The notes under the pieces were generated by a model. It made no database searches. It worked only from the letters and a program-made list of their open reading frames with translations, and was not told the origin of the DNA. From Paraflavitalea pollutisoli (GTDB lineage: Bacteria > Bacteroidota > Bacteroidia > Chitinophagales > Chitinophagaceae): a DNA stretch of 64,000 nucleotides. Position 1 is the first letter of the stretch. Every line of letters begins with the position of its first letter. The stretch lies in assembly GCF_029360705.1 (NCBI RefSeq), contig NZ_JARKMX010000008.1, forward strand, positions 1,859,949-1,923,948, written 5' to 3'. Both the position numbers and the translations under genes were made by a program. Below are positions 9,843 to 19,942 of the stretch, one piece after another.

Positions 9843-11624
9843 CTACGGCAAGGCTGCGCCCATGGTTGTTTTACCCACCCGCGATTTGTTATTCTGGTCT
9901 TTCAAATAATAATTCTCCTCGAGCAACAAATTACCGGCCAATACCTGCAATTGCAGGTTCGACATGCCCAGGTTCGTGGCGGGATGACTACCGCCCACCA
10001 CGGGAATGGTCTTGCAATATCCACCATAATTGGCGTAGGCGCCCAACATGGTAGTCGCATCAAAGCTTTGTCCCGCTTCGATGGCGCCATCGTAGTTATA
10101 GGTCACGCTGCCGGCTACCGTCGATTTCAGGTTCACGTTGGCACCTCCCACTTCTGTGGCATAGCCTTCATTACCGGCAATGACACAATTGTAAATATTG
10201 ATGGTATTGGCAGTAGGACTGTTGTTATTGAAGATGGCCGATCCACCCGGGGTAGCCGCATTGCCCGTCCCCCCGACATTCTTGGAGAAGGTGGAGCTGA
10301 TGATGTTGATGGTAGAACCACCATAGGCTGTAAGTCCCGCCCCAAAGCCAGTTACCCCACTGCTGACATTCGTGTTGTTGTAGAACGTACAGTTTACAAT
10401 CGTAAACTGCGATTTCTCCCGCGAGTAGATACCGGCACCTACCCGACCGGCGGTGGTAGCACTACCCACTTTGTTATCGGCGATGGTGACATTGTAGAGG
10501 TAGTTATTGGAGACGATGCTGGTATTTAAACTATAAATACCGCCACCCACGCCCGTTACCTGGTTGCCGATGATTTCCGAATCATACATACGCAACGTAC
10601 CACCATTGTTCCAGATACCCGCTCCGTTAGAAGCGGCATTGGTCAATCCGGTATTGAACGACACACTGGTATGCCTCAGGGTCACATCCGCGCTGTTAAG
10701 CAGGTAGATACCCGGAATGTGCAGGTCCGTTTTGTTTTCTGTCACCTGGCAACTCTCCATCACCACCTTCGCATTACCGATCACCATACCACCACCATAG
10801 GTTCTCAGCACCGCTACTCCATTCACGGTGACGGTACCACTACCTCCGGCATGACCTTTGGTAATGGTGAGACCTTTCAGGTTCACCTGGCGGCCAGCCA
10901 CAGGCAGTGCCGTAATGACTACGGTATGATAACTGATATCGTTACCGCTCAAGGTCGTCGTATGCAGGGCCGGATTGGCCACTGCGCCCGCGGCTGCATC
11001 GGCGGGATAGCCGCCGATAACGGTCACGTTCTCATCGATCTCGAAGGTCTTATCTCCGGCCAGCGTAGCGTCACCGCCGGTAAGGGGTGCTGTAGGTAAA
11101 TAGTTGCCGGCAGCCACATGGATAAAATCACCGCTGGCTGCTTTCGCCAGCGCCGCATTCAGCGTGATCGCTTTCGCCCACGACAGGCCATCGTTGGCAT
11201 CGGAGCCGGTGGTCTTCACATAGTACTCCTTGTAGGTAGTAGGCAAAGGATCACCTTCCGCTTGCCGGATGATTAGCTTAACGGGCGCATCGGCCGTTAC
11301 ATATCCAATGATCTCCGCGGTACGGCTGGTCAGCTCCTTGTTCTGACCAATGGCAGCGCGGACGGTGCCATTACCGGTTCCGCTCGACTCCAGTAAAGTC
11401 ACCCAGCTGGCCTTTGATGTGAGCCGCCACGGCAGGTTCGACTGAACAGCGATGACAATGGTATCTGCTTTATTGGGGATGGCCATTTCGGACGTTGAGA
11501 ATTTGAAATCCGGTGTGGGCACCGAAAAGCTTTTCGCATCGATCTTGTAACAGGAGGCGACCAGCAAGGGCAGCATCAGTAACAAAAGCGCGGTAACCCG
11601 CAAGTGCTGTATAGGGGTAGTCAT
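9843..11624 (-). CDS. BACON-domain, right-handed beta-helix surface lipoprotein
   Basis: The product is 593 residues with a lipoprotein signal (LLVASC, near residue 20). Residues about 45-125 form a BACON domain, recognised by SNLPWRLTSKASWVTL and the ending IIRQAEGD, a carbohydrate- or mucin-associated beta-sandwich of Bacteroidota. After a linker starting YYVKTTGSDANDGLSWAKAI, residues 150-560 show repeated G-x-G and N-N-x-x-x-V units of a parallel beta-helix (pectate-lyase-like fold). It lies between two phosphodiester glycosidases in a SusCD cluster and probably binds or cleaves the same glycan. No lyase catalytic residues can be assigned. Confidence 0.82.
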   Translation of the reverse strand: MTTPIQHLRVTALLLLMLPLLVASCYKIDAKSFSVPTPDFKFSTSEMAIPNKADTIVIAVQSNLPWRLTSKASWVTLLESSGTGNGTVRAAIGQNKELTSRTAEIIGYVTADAPVKLIIRQAEGDPLPTTYKEYYVKTTGSDANDGLSWAKAITLNAALAKAASGDFIHVAAGNYLPTAPLTGGDATLAGDKTFEIDENVTVIGGYPADAAAGAVANPALHTTTLSGNDISYHTVVITALPVAGRQVNLKGLTITKGHAGGSGTVTVNGVAVLRTYGGGMVIGNAKVVMESCQVTENKTDLHIPGIYLLNSADVTLRHTSVSFNTGLTNAASNGAGIWNNGGTLRMYDSEIIGNQVTGVGGGIYSLNTSIVSNNYLYNVTIADNKVGSATTAGRVGAGIYSREKSQFTIVNCTFYNNTNVSSGVTGFGAGLTAYGGSTINIISSTFSKNVGGTGNAATPGGSAIFNNNSPTANTINIYNCVIAGNEGYATEVGGANVNLKSTVAGSVTYNYDGAIEAGQSFDATTMLGAYANYGGYCKTIPVVGGSHPATNLGMSNLQLQVLAGNLLLEENYYLKDQNNKSRVGKTTMGAALP

Positions 11625-11636
11625 GTTGTGCTTGAT

Positions 11637-12578
11637 TTACTTTGAAATAATCACGAGGCCGTTGGCGACCGCACGTTCCTGTCCACCGTTGTCGGAAGGC
11701 CAGTTGCGCAGCACGAAACGTTCATCAGAAAAACCAGGGGTATTGCGGATGAAGAAAGTGCTGGAGCCGCCACCATCGATATTGATGGCATCATAGGCGC
11801 CCATCGCTTTCATACATTGCTGCAGGCTGGCATAATTCATCCCGTTGGAATAATAGAAATTGCGGCCATCGATCACCATGATGTACACTTGTTTGCCGTC
11901 TTTCGACACGCCGATACAGGTGCGGGGTTCTACCGTGGCATCCGTTTGAATGGGCAACAAGCCATCATCGATCAACGTAACCCGTCCGCCTACTGCTTCC
12001 GCCAGGTTGTTCTTCACTTCATTGTACCGGGCTTCGTTGCCGATCACCGCTGTTCCATCTTTCAGTATACCGAAGAAGGTAGTGCCGGCATCGGTAAACG
12101 ATGTTTTGATGGCCAGCCCCTCTTTGTATACGATACCACGGGGCGTGCCATTGGCCGTATTGAAGAAGTCTGCATTCACACCACCCCATACCTTATGCCC
12201 TTCCCGGTCTTCGTAGATGGCCTGCTTGGTCATGGGCTGCATGGCGAAGGCGGGTTTATTATACGGCGTGGCCGCTTCCAGCGTCACGGCAGGATTGGTG
12301 AGGTCTATTTCAAAAACAAACAACTTCATCGAGTTGCCCACATTGGATACATAACGTAGCTCTGTTACCTGTACACCCTCCACGAGTTTGTACGCTGTAT
12401 CGGTACTCACCTGCGCGATGAGGCCCGTTTGGTCGACCAGCTTTTTGCTGAGCGCCGTTTGGGGTGTAGCCTCAAATTGATAGGATGATTTGAGCGGTCC
12501 ATCTTTTTTGGTACAGGCTGGCAGCAAGGCAACAGCCAATGCCAGAGTTCCCAGGGACAATATATTGACAGCTTTCAT
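11637..12578 (-). CDS. Phosphodiester glycosidase (NAGPA) family lipoprotein
   Basis: The product is 313 residues with a lipoprotein signal (lipobox LLPAC followed by TKKDG). The NAGPA domain shows GVNADFFNTANGTPRG near residue 135, MVIDGRNFYYSNGMNYA near 235 and NIDGGGSSTFFI near 262. The start lies 21 bp after the SusD stop and the next gene follows after 12 bp, so the genes are probably co-transcribed. A role in removing phosphodiester-linked sugars from an imported or surface glycan is inferred from family and position. Confidence 0.88.
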   Translation of the reverse strand: MKAVNILSLGTLALAVALLPACTKKDGPLKSSYQFEATPQTALSKKLVDQTGLIAQVSTDTAYKLVEGVQVTELRYVSNVGNSMKLFVFEIDLTNPAVTLEAATPYNKPAFAMQPMTKQAIYEDREGHKVWGGVNADFFNTANGTPRGIVYKEGLAIKTSFTDAGTTFFGILKDGTAVIGNEARYNEVKNNLAEAVGGRVTLIDDGLLPIQTDATVEPRTCIGVSKDGKQVYIMVIDGRNFYYSNGMNYASLQQCMKAMGAYDAINIDGGGSSTFFIRNTPGFSDERFVLRNWPSDNGGQERAVANGLVIISK

Positions 12579-12599
12579 GATTGTAGTATTGTTCGATGA

Positions 12600-13868
12600 T
12601 TAATACCCGGGATTCGGCGTCAGGTTCGTATTGTATTGCAGCTCCCGACCCGGAATAGGCAATACCAGTTGATAGTTGAGAATACCCAGGGTGCTGATGG
12701 CCTTTCCGGCTCTTACCAGGTCATAGAACCGGAAATTCTCCCCCATCAGTTCAAGCCTTCTTTCCTGCAGCAGCGCCTCTGTAAAGGCCTCATCCGAACC
12801 AGGCGTCACATCGGTCAGGCCACGGAACCGGCGCAACTCATTCAACCGGCCCAGTCCTTCCGACCGGCCTTGTGCTTCCGCACTGATGAGATACAGTTCG
12901 CCCAGGCGTGAAATGATCACCGGGTCTTTACCGGTTTGACCGCTGGGGTATTTGTTGATGCAATTGGTGCCTGCAATATTGACCACCGACATTGCTTTGC
13001 GGGTATCGGATCCGGCAAAGGCATCTACCAATACCTGCGATAGCTTATACGTACCCTGTCCCTTGTTGGGGTGACCATAGGAATAAAACAGGTCCGAGAT
13101 ATTGTTGCTGGATTCTTCCGACAGGTTCTCAAAAGCAAAGATGATTTCGGTATTCGTCACCTTCCGGAAAATCTTCTCAAACGCATCCAGCTTGTACTTG
13201 CCGGAATTGATGAGGCTTTCGGCCAGGGTGGCCGCCTCTGCCTTTTTATGCTGATTCAGTTTTACGCGCGCCAGCAGCGCCGTAGCGGCATCTTTGGATA
13301 CATAATAATAGTTGGCAGAGGTGCCCAGCAGGGTGATGGCATCTTGCAGGTTCTTTTCAACAAAAGCCCAGGTTTCGGCCACGGTATTCCTGGACACCTT
13401 CTCGAGGGTGTTCTTCTCCAGTACCGGTACGCCACCCCAGCGGGTCACCAGGCAGTAATAGGTATAGGCCCTGAAATAATAGGCTTCGCCCAATGTCATG
13501 TTGCGGCTTTCGGAAGGAGCCATCCTCTCGCAGACGGAGATGACATTATTGATCTGGTACAGCGATCCGTAATAGCCATTCCAGCCGGTGGTGACCTGGG
13601 TGCTCAGGGGCGACAGGATGGAATTGATCAGGTCTTTGGGCGCGTTGGTACCGGTGAAGATATCGCCCCCCAGCAGGTCAAACAAGATCCAGGAATGTAC
13701 ACCGGGATCGCTTTGCACATCGTTGTACACACCGAGCCGGAGTGCCGGCAGATCGGATGGCTGCACCGATTCCGGCGATATACCGGTAGTGGGGTACAGA
13801 TCGAGCTTCTTCGCACAGGAACTGCCCAGCAGCACAACGCAGACAGCGAAGAAAGAAATGAGTTTCAT
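12600..13868 (-). CDS. SusD/RagB-like nutrient-binding outer-membrane lipoprotein
   Basis: The product is 422 residues with a lipobox (VLLGSSC) and then the common SusD start KKLDLYPTTGISPESV. Helical-repeat signatures follow, for example GEAYYFRAYTYYCLVTRWGG near 128 and LLQERRLELMGENFRFYDLVR near 368. SusD proteins bind glycan on the cell surface and cap the SusC porin. The gene starts 2 bp after the SusC stop. At 422 residues it is on the short side for SusD. Confidence 0.93.
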   Translation of the reverse strand: MKLISFFAVCVVLLGSSCAKKLDLYPTTGISPESVQPSDLPALRLGVYNDVQSDPGVHSWILFDLLGGDIFTGTNAPKDLINSILSPLSTQVTTGWNGYYGSLYQINNVISVCERMAPSESRNMTLGEAYYFRAYTYYCLVTRWGGVPVLEKNTLEKVSRNTVAETWAFVEKNLQDAITLLGTSANYYYVSKDAATALLARVKLNQHKKAEAATLAESLINSGKYKLDAFEKIFRKVTNTEIIFAFENLSEESSNNISDLFYSYGHPNKGQGTYKLSQVLVDAFAGSDTRKAMSVVNIAGTNCINKYPSGQTGKDPVIISRLGELYLISAEAQGRSEGLGRLNELRRFRGLTDVTPGSDEAFTEALLQERRLELMGENFRFYDLVRAGKAISTLGILNYQLVLPIPGRELQYNTNLTPNPGY

Positions 13869-13870
13869 AA

Positions 13871-16800
13871 CTATTGTTTTAAGAAGTTAATGTTTACACC
13901 AAGGCTATAGGTACGCGGCTGCGGGTTGTTCATATTGTCCACACCGGTAAAACGTGGGTCCAGGTTGTTGTTCACATCGGGATCCCAGCCAGAATACTTT
14001 GTAACCAGGAAGAGATTGTCCACCTTCGCATACACCTGCATGCCATCGAGCTTCAGACTACCCAGTTTCAAAGAAGGAACCCGGTAGCCCAAGGAGATGG
14101 CGCGGAGGCGTAAAAAAGAGCCATCCTCGAGAAAACGGGTCGAGTTCCTCGTGTTGAACGTTTCACCGGCAATAGACCGTGGGTATACATTGGTGGTACC
14201 GGGACCGGTCCAGCGATTCACCACAAATTCTTCCTGGGCACCTACATTGCCCATTTTCGAGGTAATGTTCCGGTACGCGGCGTACACGTCCTGACCATAT
14301 ACATACGTGGCGAGGATATCGAGTTGAAAGTTCTTATAGGTAAAGCTGTTGTTCCAGCCTCCGAACAGCTTGGGGTTGGAGGACCCCACTACCACGCGGT
14401 CGTTGTCATTGATGACTCCATTCTTGTCGACATCGGTCCACTTGACGTCACCCGCCCGTACGCCGAGATCGTATTGCGCCTGTGGTACTTCGCCGTCATA
14501 TTGGTATAGCCCTTCTGCCTGGTACAGGAAGAAGACGCCGATATCCTTACCTACCTGCAAGGCCCTATTGCCGCCGATAGAAAGCGCAGTGTTGTCACCG
14601 GTCAGCGAGAGTACCTTGTTTTTATTGGTGGCAATATTGAAGCTGGAATTCCACTTCACGGGACCCAGCCTGAAATTGCCAGACACCGTCAGCTCCAACC
14701 CCATATTCTCCAGCGAACCAATATTGCTGATGATGCTCGTCATACCCGTGGTAGCATGTACGGGCATGCTGTACAGCAGGTCGGTGGTTTTCTTGTAATA
14801 CGCATCAAACGATACATCGATCTTTCTTTTGAACAGTGAGATATCGAAACCCAGGTCTACCTGGTCGGCTTTTTCCCAGGTCAGGTCCTGGTTGCCGAAC
14901 GACGAGGCAGAAATACCGCTCTTGTTGCCATAGTTCTGTCCGCCCGAGATCAGTGGCAGGTACGCATAGCTGCCAATGCCTTCCTGGTTACCGGTTTTAC
15001 CATAACTGGCCCGTAGCTTCAGGTCGAGGTCGGCCTGCTGCAGGAATTTTTCCTTGCTCACATTCCAGCCGAAAGAGATGGAGGGAAACAAACCCCAGCG
15101 CTGGTCCTTACCAAATTTGGAAGAGCCATCGGTACGGAGGGATGCGGTCAGCATGTATTTATCGGCCCATGACACGGTGCCCCGTCCAAAATAAGATTCC
15201 AGGGCATACTCCGATTTGTTACCGGCTGCAGTAAAGATCTCCGACGCTACAGAAACCACCGCAAAGGAAGGTGACGGAAAGCCACGGGCATCCACATTTG
15301 TGTTCTCGATGGTTTGTTTCTGGTACGAATAACCGGCGAGGGCATTCACCGTGAGGTTGTTGAATTTCTTATCGAAGTTCAGGGTCTGCTCCGACAGGTA
15401 GTTTTGAATAAAGCGGTTGTTGTCGAGCAACCGGCCAACCCCGGTACCATACGGGTGGATGAGGTTGTAGTAGGTATAATCGCGGGTATAGGTCAGGTCG
15501 GCGCTGTACGACGACTTGAACGATAAGTAAGGCGTAAAATTCACCTTACCATAGTAAGTGCCGAGGTACCGGAAATTGTCGAGGTAGGCGATCTCCTCAT
15601 TCAGGATCTGCGCGGCATTGTGGTAGCGCAATTCATCCGTACCGCCCACATAGTAGTCGCCATTGGGTTTGAAAGGCCGGTCGAAGGGACGTTGCAGGAT
15701 GGAGCGGCCAAAGATGGTGGAACCCATTTCCGGACCGGGCACCTGGTTGTTGCGCAGGTAATTACCCATATTGTTGGCCCCTACTTCGAGCCAGTCGGCA
15801 AACTTATGATTGAACTTTACATTGATGTTGTACTTCTTGATCGAATTGGTTTTTACCACCCCTTCCTGGTCGGTATAGCCCAGTCCGAAATAGTATTTCG
15901 ATTTAGTGTTGCCGCCCGACATGGAAGCCGCGATATTCTGAAAATAGCCCTTTTGAAGGATCAGGTCCAGCCAGTCAAAATCGGGCATATCGCCAAACGG
16001 GTTGGAGATAGGAACTTTATAAGCCGCATCACCGACCGACAAACCGTATTGTTTGTTGTAATTGCTCTGGCCATCATTGAAGGCATCGATCCAGTCTTTG
16101 GAGTTGGCGAACTTTAACTTATTCCGGTTCGGCAATTCCGAAAAACCCGTGGTATAGTTGAGCTGCACATTGGTGCGGCCTTCTTTACCCGATTTAGTGG
16201 TGATCAGGATAACGCCATTGGAAGCCCTGGAACCGTAGATGGCAGCCGAGGCAGCATCTTTCAATACATCGATGGATTCAATGTCCGCATGGTTCAGGGT
16301 GGCGAGCGGACTATAATCTTCGCCAAAACCATACAGCGACGAACTGGCCATATTGATGGGCACTCCATCTATTACGTACAATGGTGTGTTGCCGGCGGTG
16401 ATCGACGAGATACCGCGGATGCTGATGCGCTCACCGGAAGCGAGGTTACCAGAGCCCAGCGTCACGTTGACCCCGGCCAGGCGGCCTTCGAGCAAGCGTG
16501 TAGGGCTCGCTACCTGCCGCACGTCTTCATCTTTGACCTTGTAAGAACCGACGGAACTCGTCATTAAAGATTTACGTTGCTTACCATAGCCGATGACGAC
16601 GGCTTCTTCCAGTTGCTGGTTGGCGGGTGTGAGGCGAACGACCAACTGGATGGTTTCACCGGGTGTCGCATCTACATTGGTGAGTTGTTTGCGTTGTACG
16701 GGAACCAGCGTATAACCGTTCTGCTGGGCACGCAGTGCCAGTTCCATGGGTTCATAGCTCACCATCGAGATGACAATGACCGCATTGGCCGGCAGGTTCT

Positions 16801-17299
16801 CGAGCGTAAACCGTCCCGATTCGTTGGTGGTCACGGTTTGCGTGGTTCCCCGTACGGTGAGGGTAGCGCCGCCCAGCGGCTTATCGGTACCCTCTTCCAG
16901 AATTTGTCCGTTGATAGTGGCCGGCTTGAGGGCCTGTGCTTTGGGCACGTTATTGACGGCTGCCTTTGCCGGAGGCGGGCTGGATTTCTTTCCGCTGATG
17001 ACCACCTGGTCGCCTACCCAGGTATAACCCAGCGGGGTGCGTGCCAGCAATTGGTCCATGGCAGCTTGTACCGTAATACCTTTCTTATGCAGGGTGACTT
17101 TGGTATCGGCATACCGGAGAAAATCTTCTCCGTAGGCGAAGTTGACACCACTTTGTTTTTGAATAGTGACAAAGGCTTCTTTCAGGCTGGTGCCCTGAAT
17201 AGCCAGGTCGATTTTAGTGCCGGCGCTGTTTTGTGCGGGCAATACGAGGCTACTGACTGTACAGAGTACAATCAGTAAAAGCTGTAGCGCTCTTACCAT
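13871..17299 (-). CDS. SusC/RagA-type TonB-linked outer-membrane transporter
   Basis: The product is 1142 residues with a signal peptide. An STN domain at about 30-85 indicates that it signals to the FecR/ECF-sigma pair upstream. A carboxypeptidase-regulatory-like domain (about 130-205) and the plug follow (SISIRGISS-type region near 290, then YVIDGVPI), then the beta-barrel. It takes up glycan fragments through the outer membrane using TonB energy, with SusD as lid. It lies 8 bp downstream of fecR. The STN domain is seen; the inducing ligand is not known. Confidence 0.95.
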   Translation of the reverse strand: MVRALQLLLIVLCTVSSLVLPAQNSAGTKIDLAIQGTSLKEAFVTIQKQSGVNFAYGEDFLRYADTKVTLHKKGITVQAAMDQLLARTPLGYTWVGDQVVISGKKSSPPPAKAAVNNVPKAQALKPATINGQILEEGTDKPLGGATLTVRGTTQTVTTNESGRFTLENLPANAVIVISMVSYEPMELALRAQQNGYTLVPVQRKQLTNVDATPGETIQLVVRLTPANQQLEEAVVIGYGKQRKSLMTSSVGSYKVKDEDVRQVASPTRLLEGRLAGVNVTLGSGNLASGERISIRGISSITAGNTPLYVIDGVPINMASSSLYGFGEDYSPLATLNHADIESIDVLKDAASAAIYGSRASNGVILITTKSGKEGRTNVQLNYTTGFSELPNRNKLKFANSKDWIDAFNDGQSNYNKQYGLSVGDAAYKVPISNPFGDMPDFDWLDLILQKGYFQNIAASMSGGNTKSKYYFGLGYTDQEGVVKTNSIKKYNINVKFNHKFADWLEVGANNMGNYLRNNQVPGPEMGSTIFGRSILQRPFDRPFKPNGDYYVGGTDELRYHNAAQILNEEIAYLDNFRYLGTYYGKVNFTPYLSFKSSYSADLTYTRDYTYYNLIHPYGTGVGRLLDNNRFIQNYLSEQTLNFDKKFNNLTVNALAGYSYQKQTIENTNVDARGFPSPSFAVVSVASEIFTAAGNKSEYALESYFGRGTVSWADKYMLTASLRTDGSSKFGKDQRWGLFPSISFGWNVSKEKFLQQADLDLKLRASYGKTGNQEGIGSYAYLPLISGGQNYGNKSGISASSFGNQDLTWEKADQVDLGFDISLFKRKIDVSFDAYYKKTTDLLYSMPVHATTGMTSIISNIGSLENMGLELTVSGNFRLGPVKWNSSFNIATNKNKVLSLTGDNTALSIGGNRALQVGKDIGVFFLYQAEGLYQYDGEVPQAQYDLGVRAGDVKWTDVDKNGVINDNDRVVVGSSNPKLFGGWNNSFTYKNFQLDILATYVYGQDVYAAYRNITSKMGNVGAQEEFVVNRWTGPGTTNVYPRSIAGETFNTRNSTRFLEDGSFLRLRAISLGYRVPSLKLGSLKLDGMQVYAKVDNLFLVTKYSGWDPDVNNNLDPRFTGVDNMNNPQPRTYSLGVNINFLKQ

Positions 17300-17307
17300 A
17301 AGATCAT

Positions 17308-18315
17308 CTAATTAGAGTTGTAAATCGAGTATGTTTGGTTGTTATCAATCTCGTACCTGAACTGTCCGGCGACAGCCAGTACCTGCATCACCTGTGTAGC
17401 CGTTTTATTGGCTGAGAATGTGCCGCTGATGATCCGTTGGGACACTTGTTTATCTTTAAAGACGATCTGAATACCGTACCGCGATTGCATTTCTGCAGCG
17501 ATGCCTTGCATACTTTGTTGCTCAAAGAACAATTCACCATTCTTCCAGGCCAGCAGGCGGGCAATGTCTACCTTACCGAGGGTAGCTTGTTGTTCTTTTG
17601 CTGCCCATTTCACTTTGTTGCCCGGGGTTAGCGTGGCGAAGGTTTTGCCTTGTTGGCTCACCCCTACCTTACCGGTGGCCACTGCCACTTCCACGTTACC
17701 GCTATCGAGGGTACTCACCCGGAAAGAGGTCCCCAATACGCGGGTAGCCACGGCGCCGGTATGGATAATAAAAGGTTTTTCCGGATTGCGTGTTACCTCG
17801 AAGAATGCCTGGCCTTCCATATCTACTTCCCGGGTATTGCCGGTAAAGGTTTCGGGATAACTGATGGTACTGCCGGCCGCGAGGTAAATGACACTGCTGT
17901 CGGGCAATTGGTATTTCACCGGTACGCCGTGCTGGTTCGTTTGCACGATGCGGGCGATGGCCAACGGTTCTGCTTCAGGCTTACGGACTACCTTATACAA
18001 GACAGCAGCAGTGACCAGCAATAATACCAGCCAGCTGGCGGCGTGCCGGTAGCGCTTTAGGTGAACCAGGATGGAAGGTCGTGGTGCGGGCTTATCAGCC
18101 GCCATACGGCCTGCTACGTTGGCTCTCATGCGCTCGTAAGCTGCTGCAGCAGCATCCTCCGGAGCTATCGGTTCGTCCCACTCCTGTTGCGCCAGATCCT
18201 GCAGGAACTGTGCGGCCCCGGGTGACCGCAATAATTCCTGGGCCTGCCGCCTTTCGGCGTCCGTACAGGTATTATGAAAATAGCGTAACAGTAATTGGCG
18301 TTCCGACTCGGTCAT
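17308..18315 (-). CDS. FecR-family anti-sigma factor
   Basis: The product is 335 residues. Residues 1-85 form the cytoplasmic sigma-binding part, one transmembrane helix lies near 93-110 (ASWLVLLLVTAAVLYKVV), the periplasmic FecR domain spans about 115-215 (VEVAVATGKVGVS), and a DUF4974 domain at about 255-330 is expected to contact the STN domain of SusC. It follows the sigma-factor gene by 164 bp and precedes SusC by 8 bp, the standard order for a cell-surface-signalling PUL in Bacteroidota. Confidence 0.93.
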   Translation of the reverse strand: MTESERQLLLRYFHNTCTDAERRQAQELLRSPGAAQFLQDLAQQEWDEPIAPEDAAAAAYERMRANVAGRMAADKPAPRPSILVHLKRYRHAASWLVLLLVTAAVLYKVVRKPEAEPLAIARIVQTNQHGVPVKYQLPDSSVIYLAAGSTISYPETFTGNTREVDMEGQAFFEVTRNPEKPFIIHTGAVATRVLGTSFRVSTLDSGNVEVAVATGKVGVSQQGKTFATLTPGNKVKWAAKEQQATLGKVDIARLLAWKNGELFFEQQSMQGIAAEMQSRYGIQIVFKDKQVSQRIISGTFSANKTATQVMQVLAVAGQFRYEIDNNQTYSIYNSN

Positions 18316-18479
18316 AGGTTGGTATAATTAGGCATCTGGATATCCCTTCGTATATATAGTCGTAAGAAAATAGACGGACTACCAATGCGGGTCAAAAAAA
18401 AGATAAAAACTGTTCGGGGGAGGCGCTGCGGCTGGTGGCAAGAACTGATCTACAGTAAGCCGATCTGGCGCCCGGGTGA

Positions 18480-19061
18480 TCAGGACTGGCAAAACAACAG
18501 GAATAACAGGAAAGGAATGCTTTTGAGCTGCGTGCGGAGAAACTGGAGCGCCGCGTTGATGTGGTTCTTGACGGTGTTGGTGGAAATATTCATCTCGGTG
18601 GCGATCTCTGCATAACTCATGTCCTGTTCGCGGCTGAGGCGGAAGACCTTTTGGCGTTGGGGGCTGAGTTGGGCGAGCTGGGCCTGGTAATGGTCCTGGG
18701 CGTCTCTCAGAAGGACGGGGGTGTCGGCCGTATGATCCGTGGCGAGCGCATCTTCCGGCAGATCATGAATACTGACCCCACCTACGACTTTCCTGCGTAA
18801 GCAATCGACTGCTTTGTGGTGCATGGCGCGAAAGAGGTAGGTAGAGAGGCTGGCTTCGATGGTGAGCTCGTGGCGCCGCTGCCAGATGCTGAACAGGATG
18901 TCGGAGACCAGTTCTTCCACGACCCGTTCATCTTTGAGGTAACGCAGGCCCATGCGGTGCAGCTTGCCAACGTAGCGATCAAAGAGGGCGTTGAATGCCC
19001 GCAGGTCGTTACCGGCACAAAGTTGCAAAAGATCAGCATCGGATACCTGACTGTACTCCAT
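18480..19061 (-). CDS. ECF RNA polymerase sigma-70 factor (Bacteroidetes family)
   Basis: The product is 193 residues from the ATG at 19061 (MEYSQVSDADLLQL); a TTG three codons upstream is possible but less likely. Region 2 is visible as FDRYVGKLHRMGLRYLKDE and VSDILFSIWQRR, and region 4 as LSPQRQKVFRLSREQDMSY followed by the helix-turn-helix EIATEMNISTNTVKNHI. It is expected to drive the SusCD cluster when released by the adjacent FecR. Its own promoter candidate is at 19096-19120. Confidence 0.93.
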   Translation of the reverse strand: MEYSQVSDADLLQLCAGNDLRAFNALFDRYVGKLHRMGLRYLKDERVVEELVSDILFSIWQRRHELTIEASLSTYLFRAMHHKAVDCLRRKVVGGVSIHDLPEDALATDHTADTPVLLRDAQDHYQAQLAQLSPQRQKVFRLSREQDMSYAEIATEMNISTNTVKNHINAALQFLRTQLKSIPFLLFLLFCQS

Positions 19062-19095
19062 CGAAAACAAAAACTACTTTGGTAGAAAAGTTACG

Positions 19096-19120
19096 CAAAA
19101 CTATAATAATGTCGCACAAA
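19096..19120 (-). promoter_or_regulatory. Possible Bacteroidetes promoter of the ECF sigma gene
   Basis: On the minus strand TAGTTTTG fits the Bacteroidetes -7 consensus TAnnTTTG, with a TTTG 13 bases upstream. The spacing is shorter than the usual 19-21, so this is tentative. It lies about 35 bp upstream of the sigma-factor ATG. Confidence 0.3.
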
Positions 19121-19198
19121 CTTTTCCCCGGAATGTTACCATAGTTTTAAGTCTTGGGGGGCGGAGCGAAGAAACAATGGGCGGGGGATGTTCAAAGC

Positions 19199-19813
19199 CT
19201 ATGGTTTCGGCTTCAGGTGTTTCCAGTCAACGTGATTATTTTCAAACCGTTCCAGATTTGCCTGGTAAACACCCAGGTCAACGAACTTCCCGATTAAAGA
19301 CAGCTGGTCGGGCGCCTTCTGTAAAGTCGGCAGTTGAGTATGGTAAACCTGAAGGCCGTCAAAGTTAACCGCGCACCTCAGCGTCAAAAAACCGTCTGCA
19401 TCCAGGTTGACGGTTTCCATATCAAATTCGGGTGCTATTCGTAATTCTATGTCAAAGGTTGTCCCATTTAATGATAGGAACTTCACCTCCGAATTGAACT
19501 GCTGGTGTTCAAACCCAAGGTATATTGTCCCCTGTGCGGTCCCATCCTCATAGGAAAGACTAAACTGCTTGTTGACGAGGTTCTTCCAATTACTTTCCTG
19601 CCGGCCGCCGAACTGATCCTTCAAAATCATCCAATCTATAATAAAGGATGTTACTGTCGGCTGCTCCACATAGTCGTGTCCGCTGTTGAAGGGGGCTAGC
19701 GGGATATCCATTGAATAGTAAAGCGACAGTGGTAGATTGATATGATGATTCTCCCAAAGTTTACAGCTCATTTGACCTGCGAGCGGGTTAATATCCTCTA
19801 CATCCAATGGCAT
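19199..19813 (-). CDS. Hypothetical protein, 204 residues
   Basis: I do not recognise this family. The protein starts MPLDVEDINPLAGQM, has no signal peptide or transmembrane helix, and is rich in alternating hydrophobic/polar stretches typical of beta structure (for example GTIYLGFEHQQFNSEVKFLS). It stands alone between the ECF sigma factor and an SRPBCC gene. A cytoplasmic beta-rich protein is all that can be inferred. Confidence 0.65.
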   Translation of the reverse strand: MPLDVEDINPLAGQMSCKLWENHHINLPLSLYYSMDIPLAPFNSGHDYVEQPTVTSFIIDWMILKDQFGGRQESNWKNLVNKQFSLSYEDGTAQGTIYLGFEHQQFNSEVKFLSLNGTTFDIELRIAPEFDMETVNLDADGFLTLRCAVNFDGLQVYHTQLPTLQKAPDQLSLIGKFVDLGVYQANLERFENNHVDWKHLKPKP

Positions 19814-19942
19814 GGTACAATTTTTCGTTAGGGGTTAAGTTGGTGTTCTGATTGTTTCATTTTCACCCACGGGCAAGCGGCAATATAGCGAATTAAAGAT
19901 TTAAAAGGCAGCTTAACAAAGCAAAGCCAGGAGCGCGTAGAA

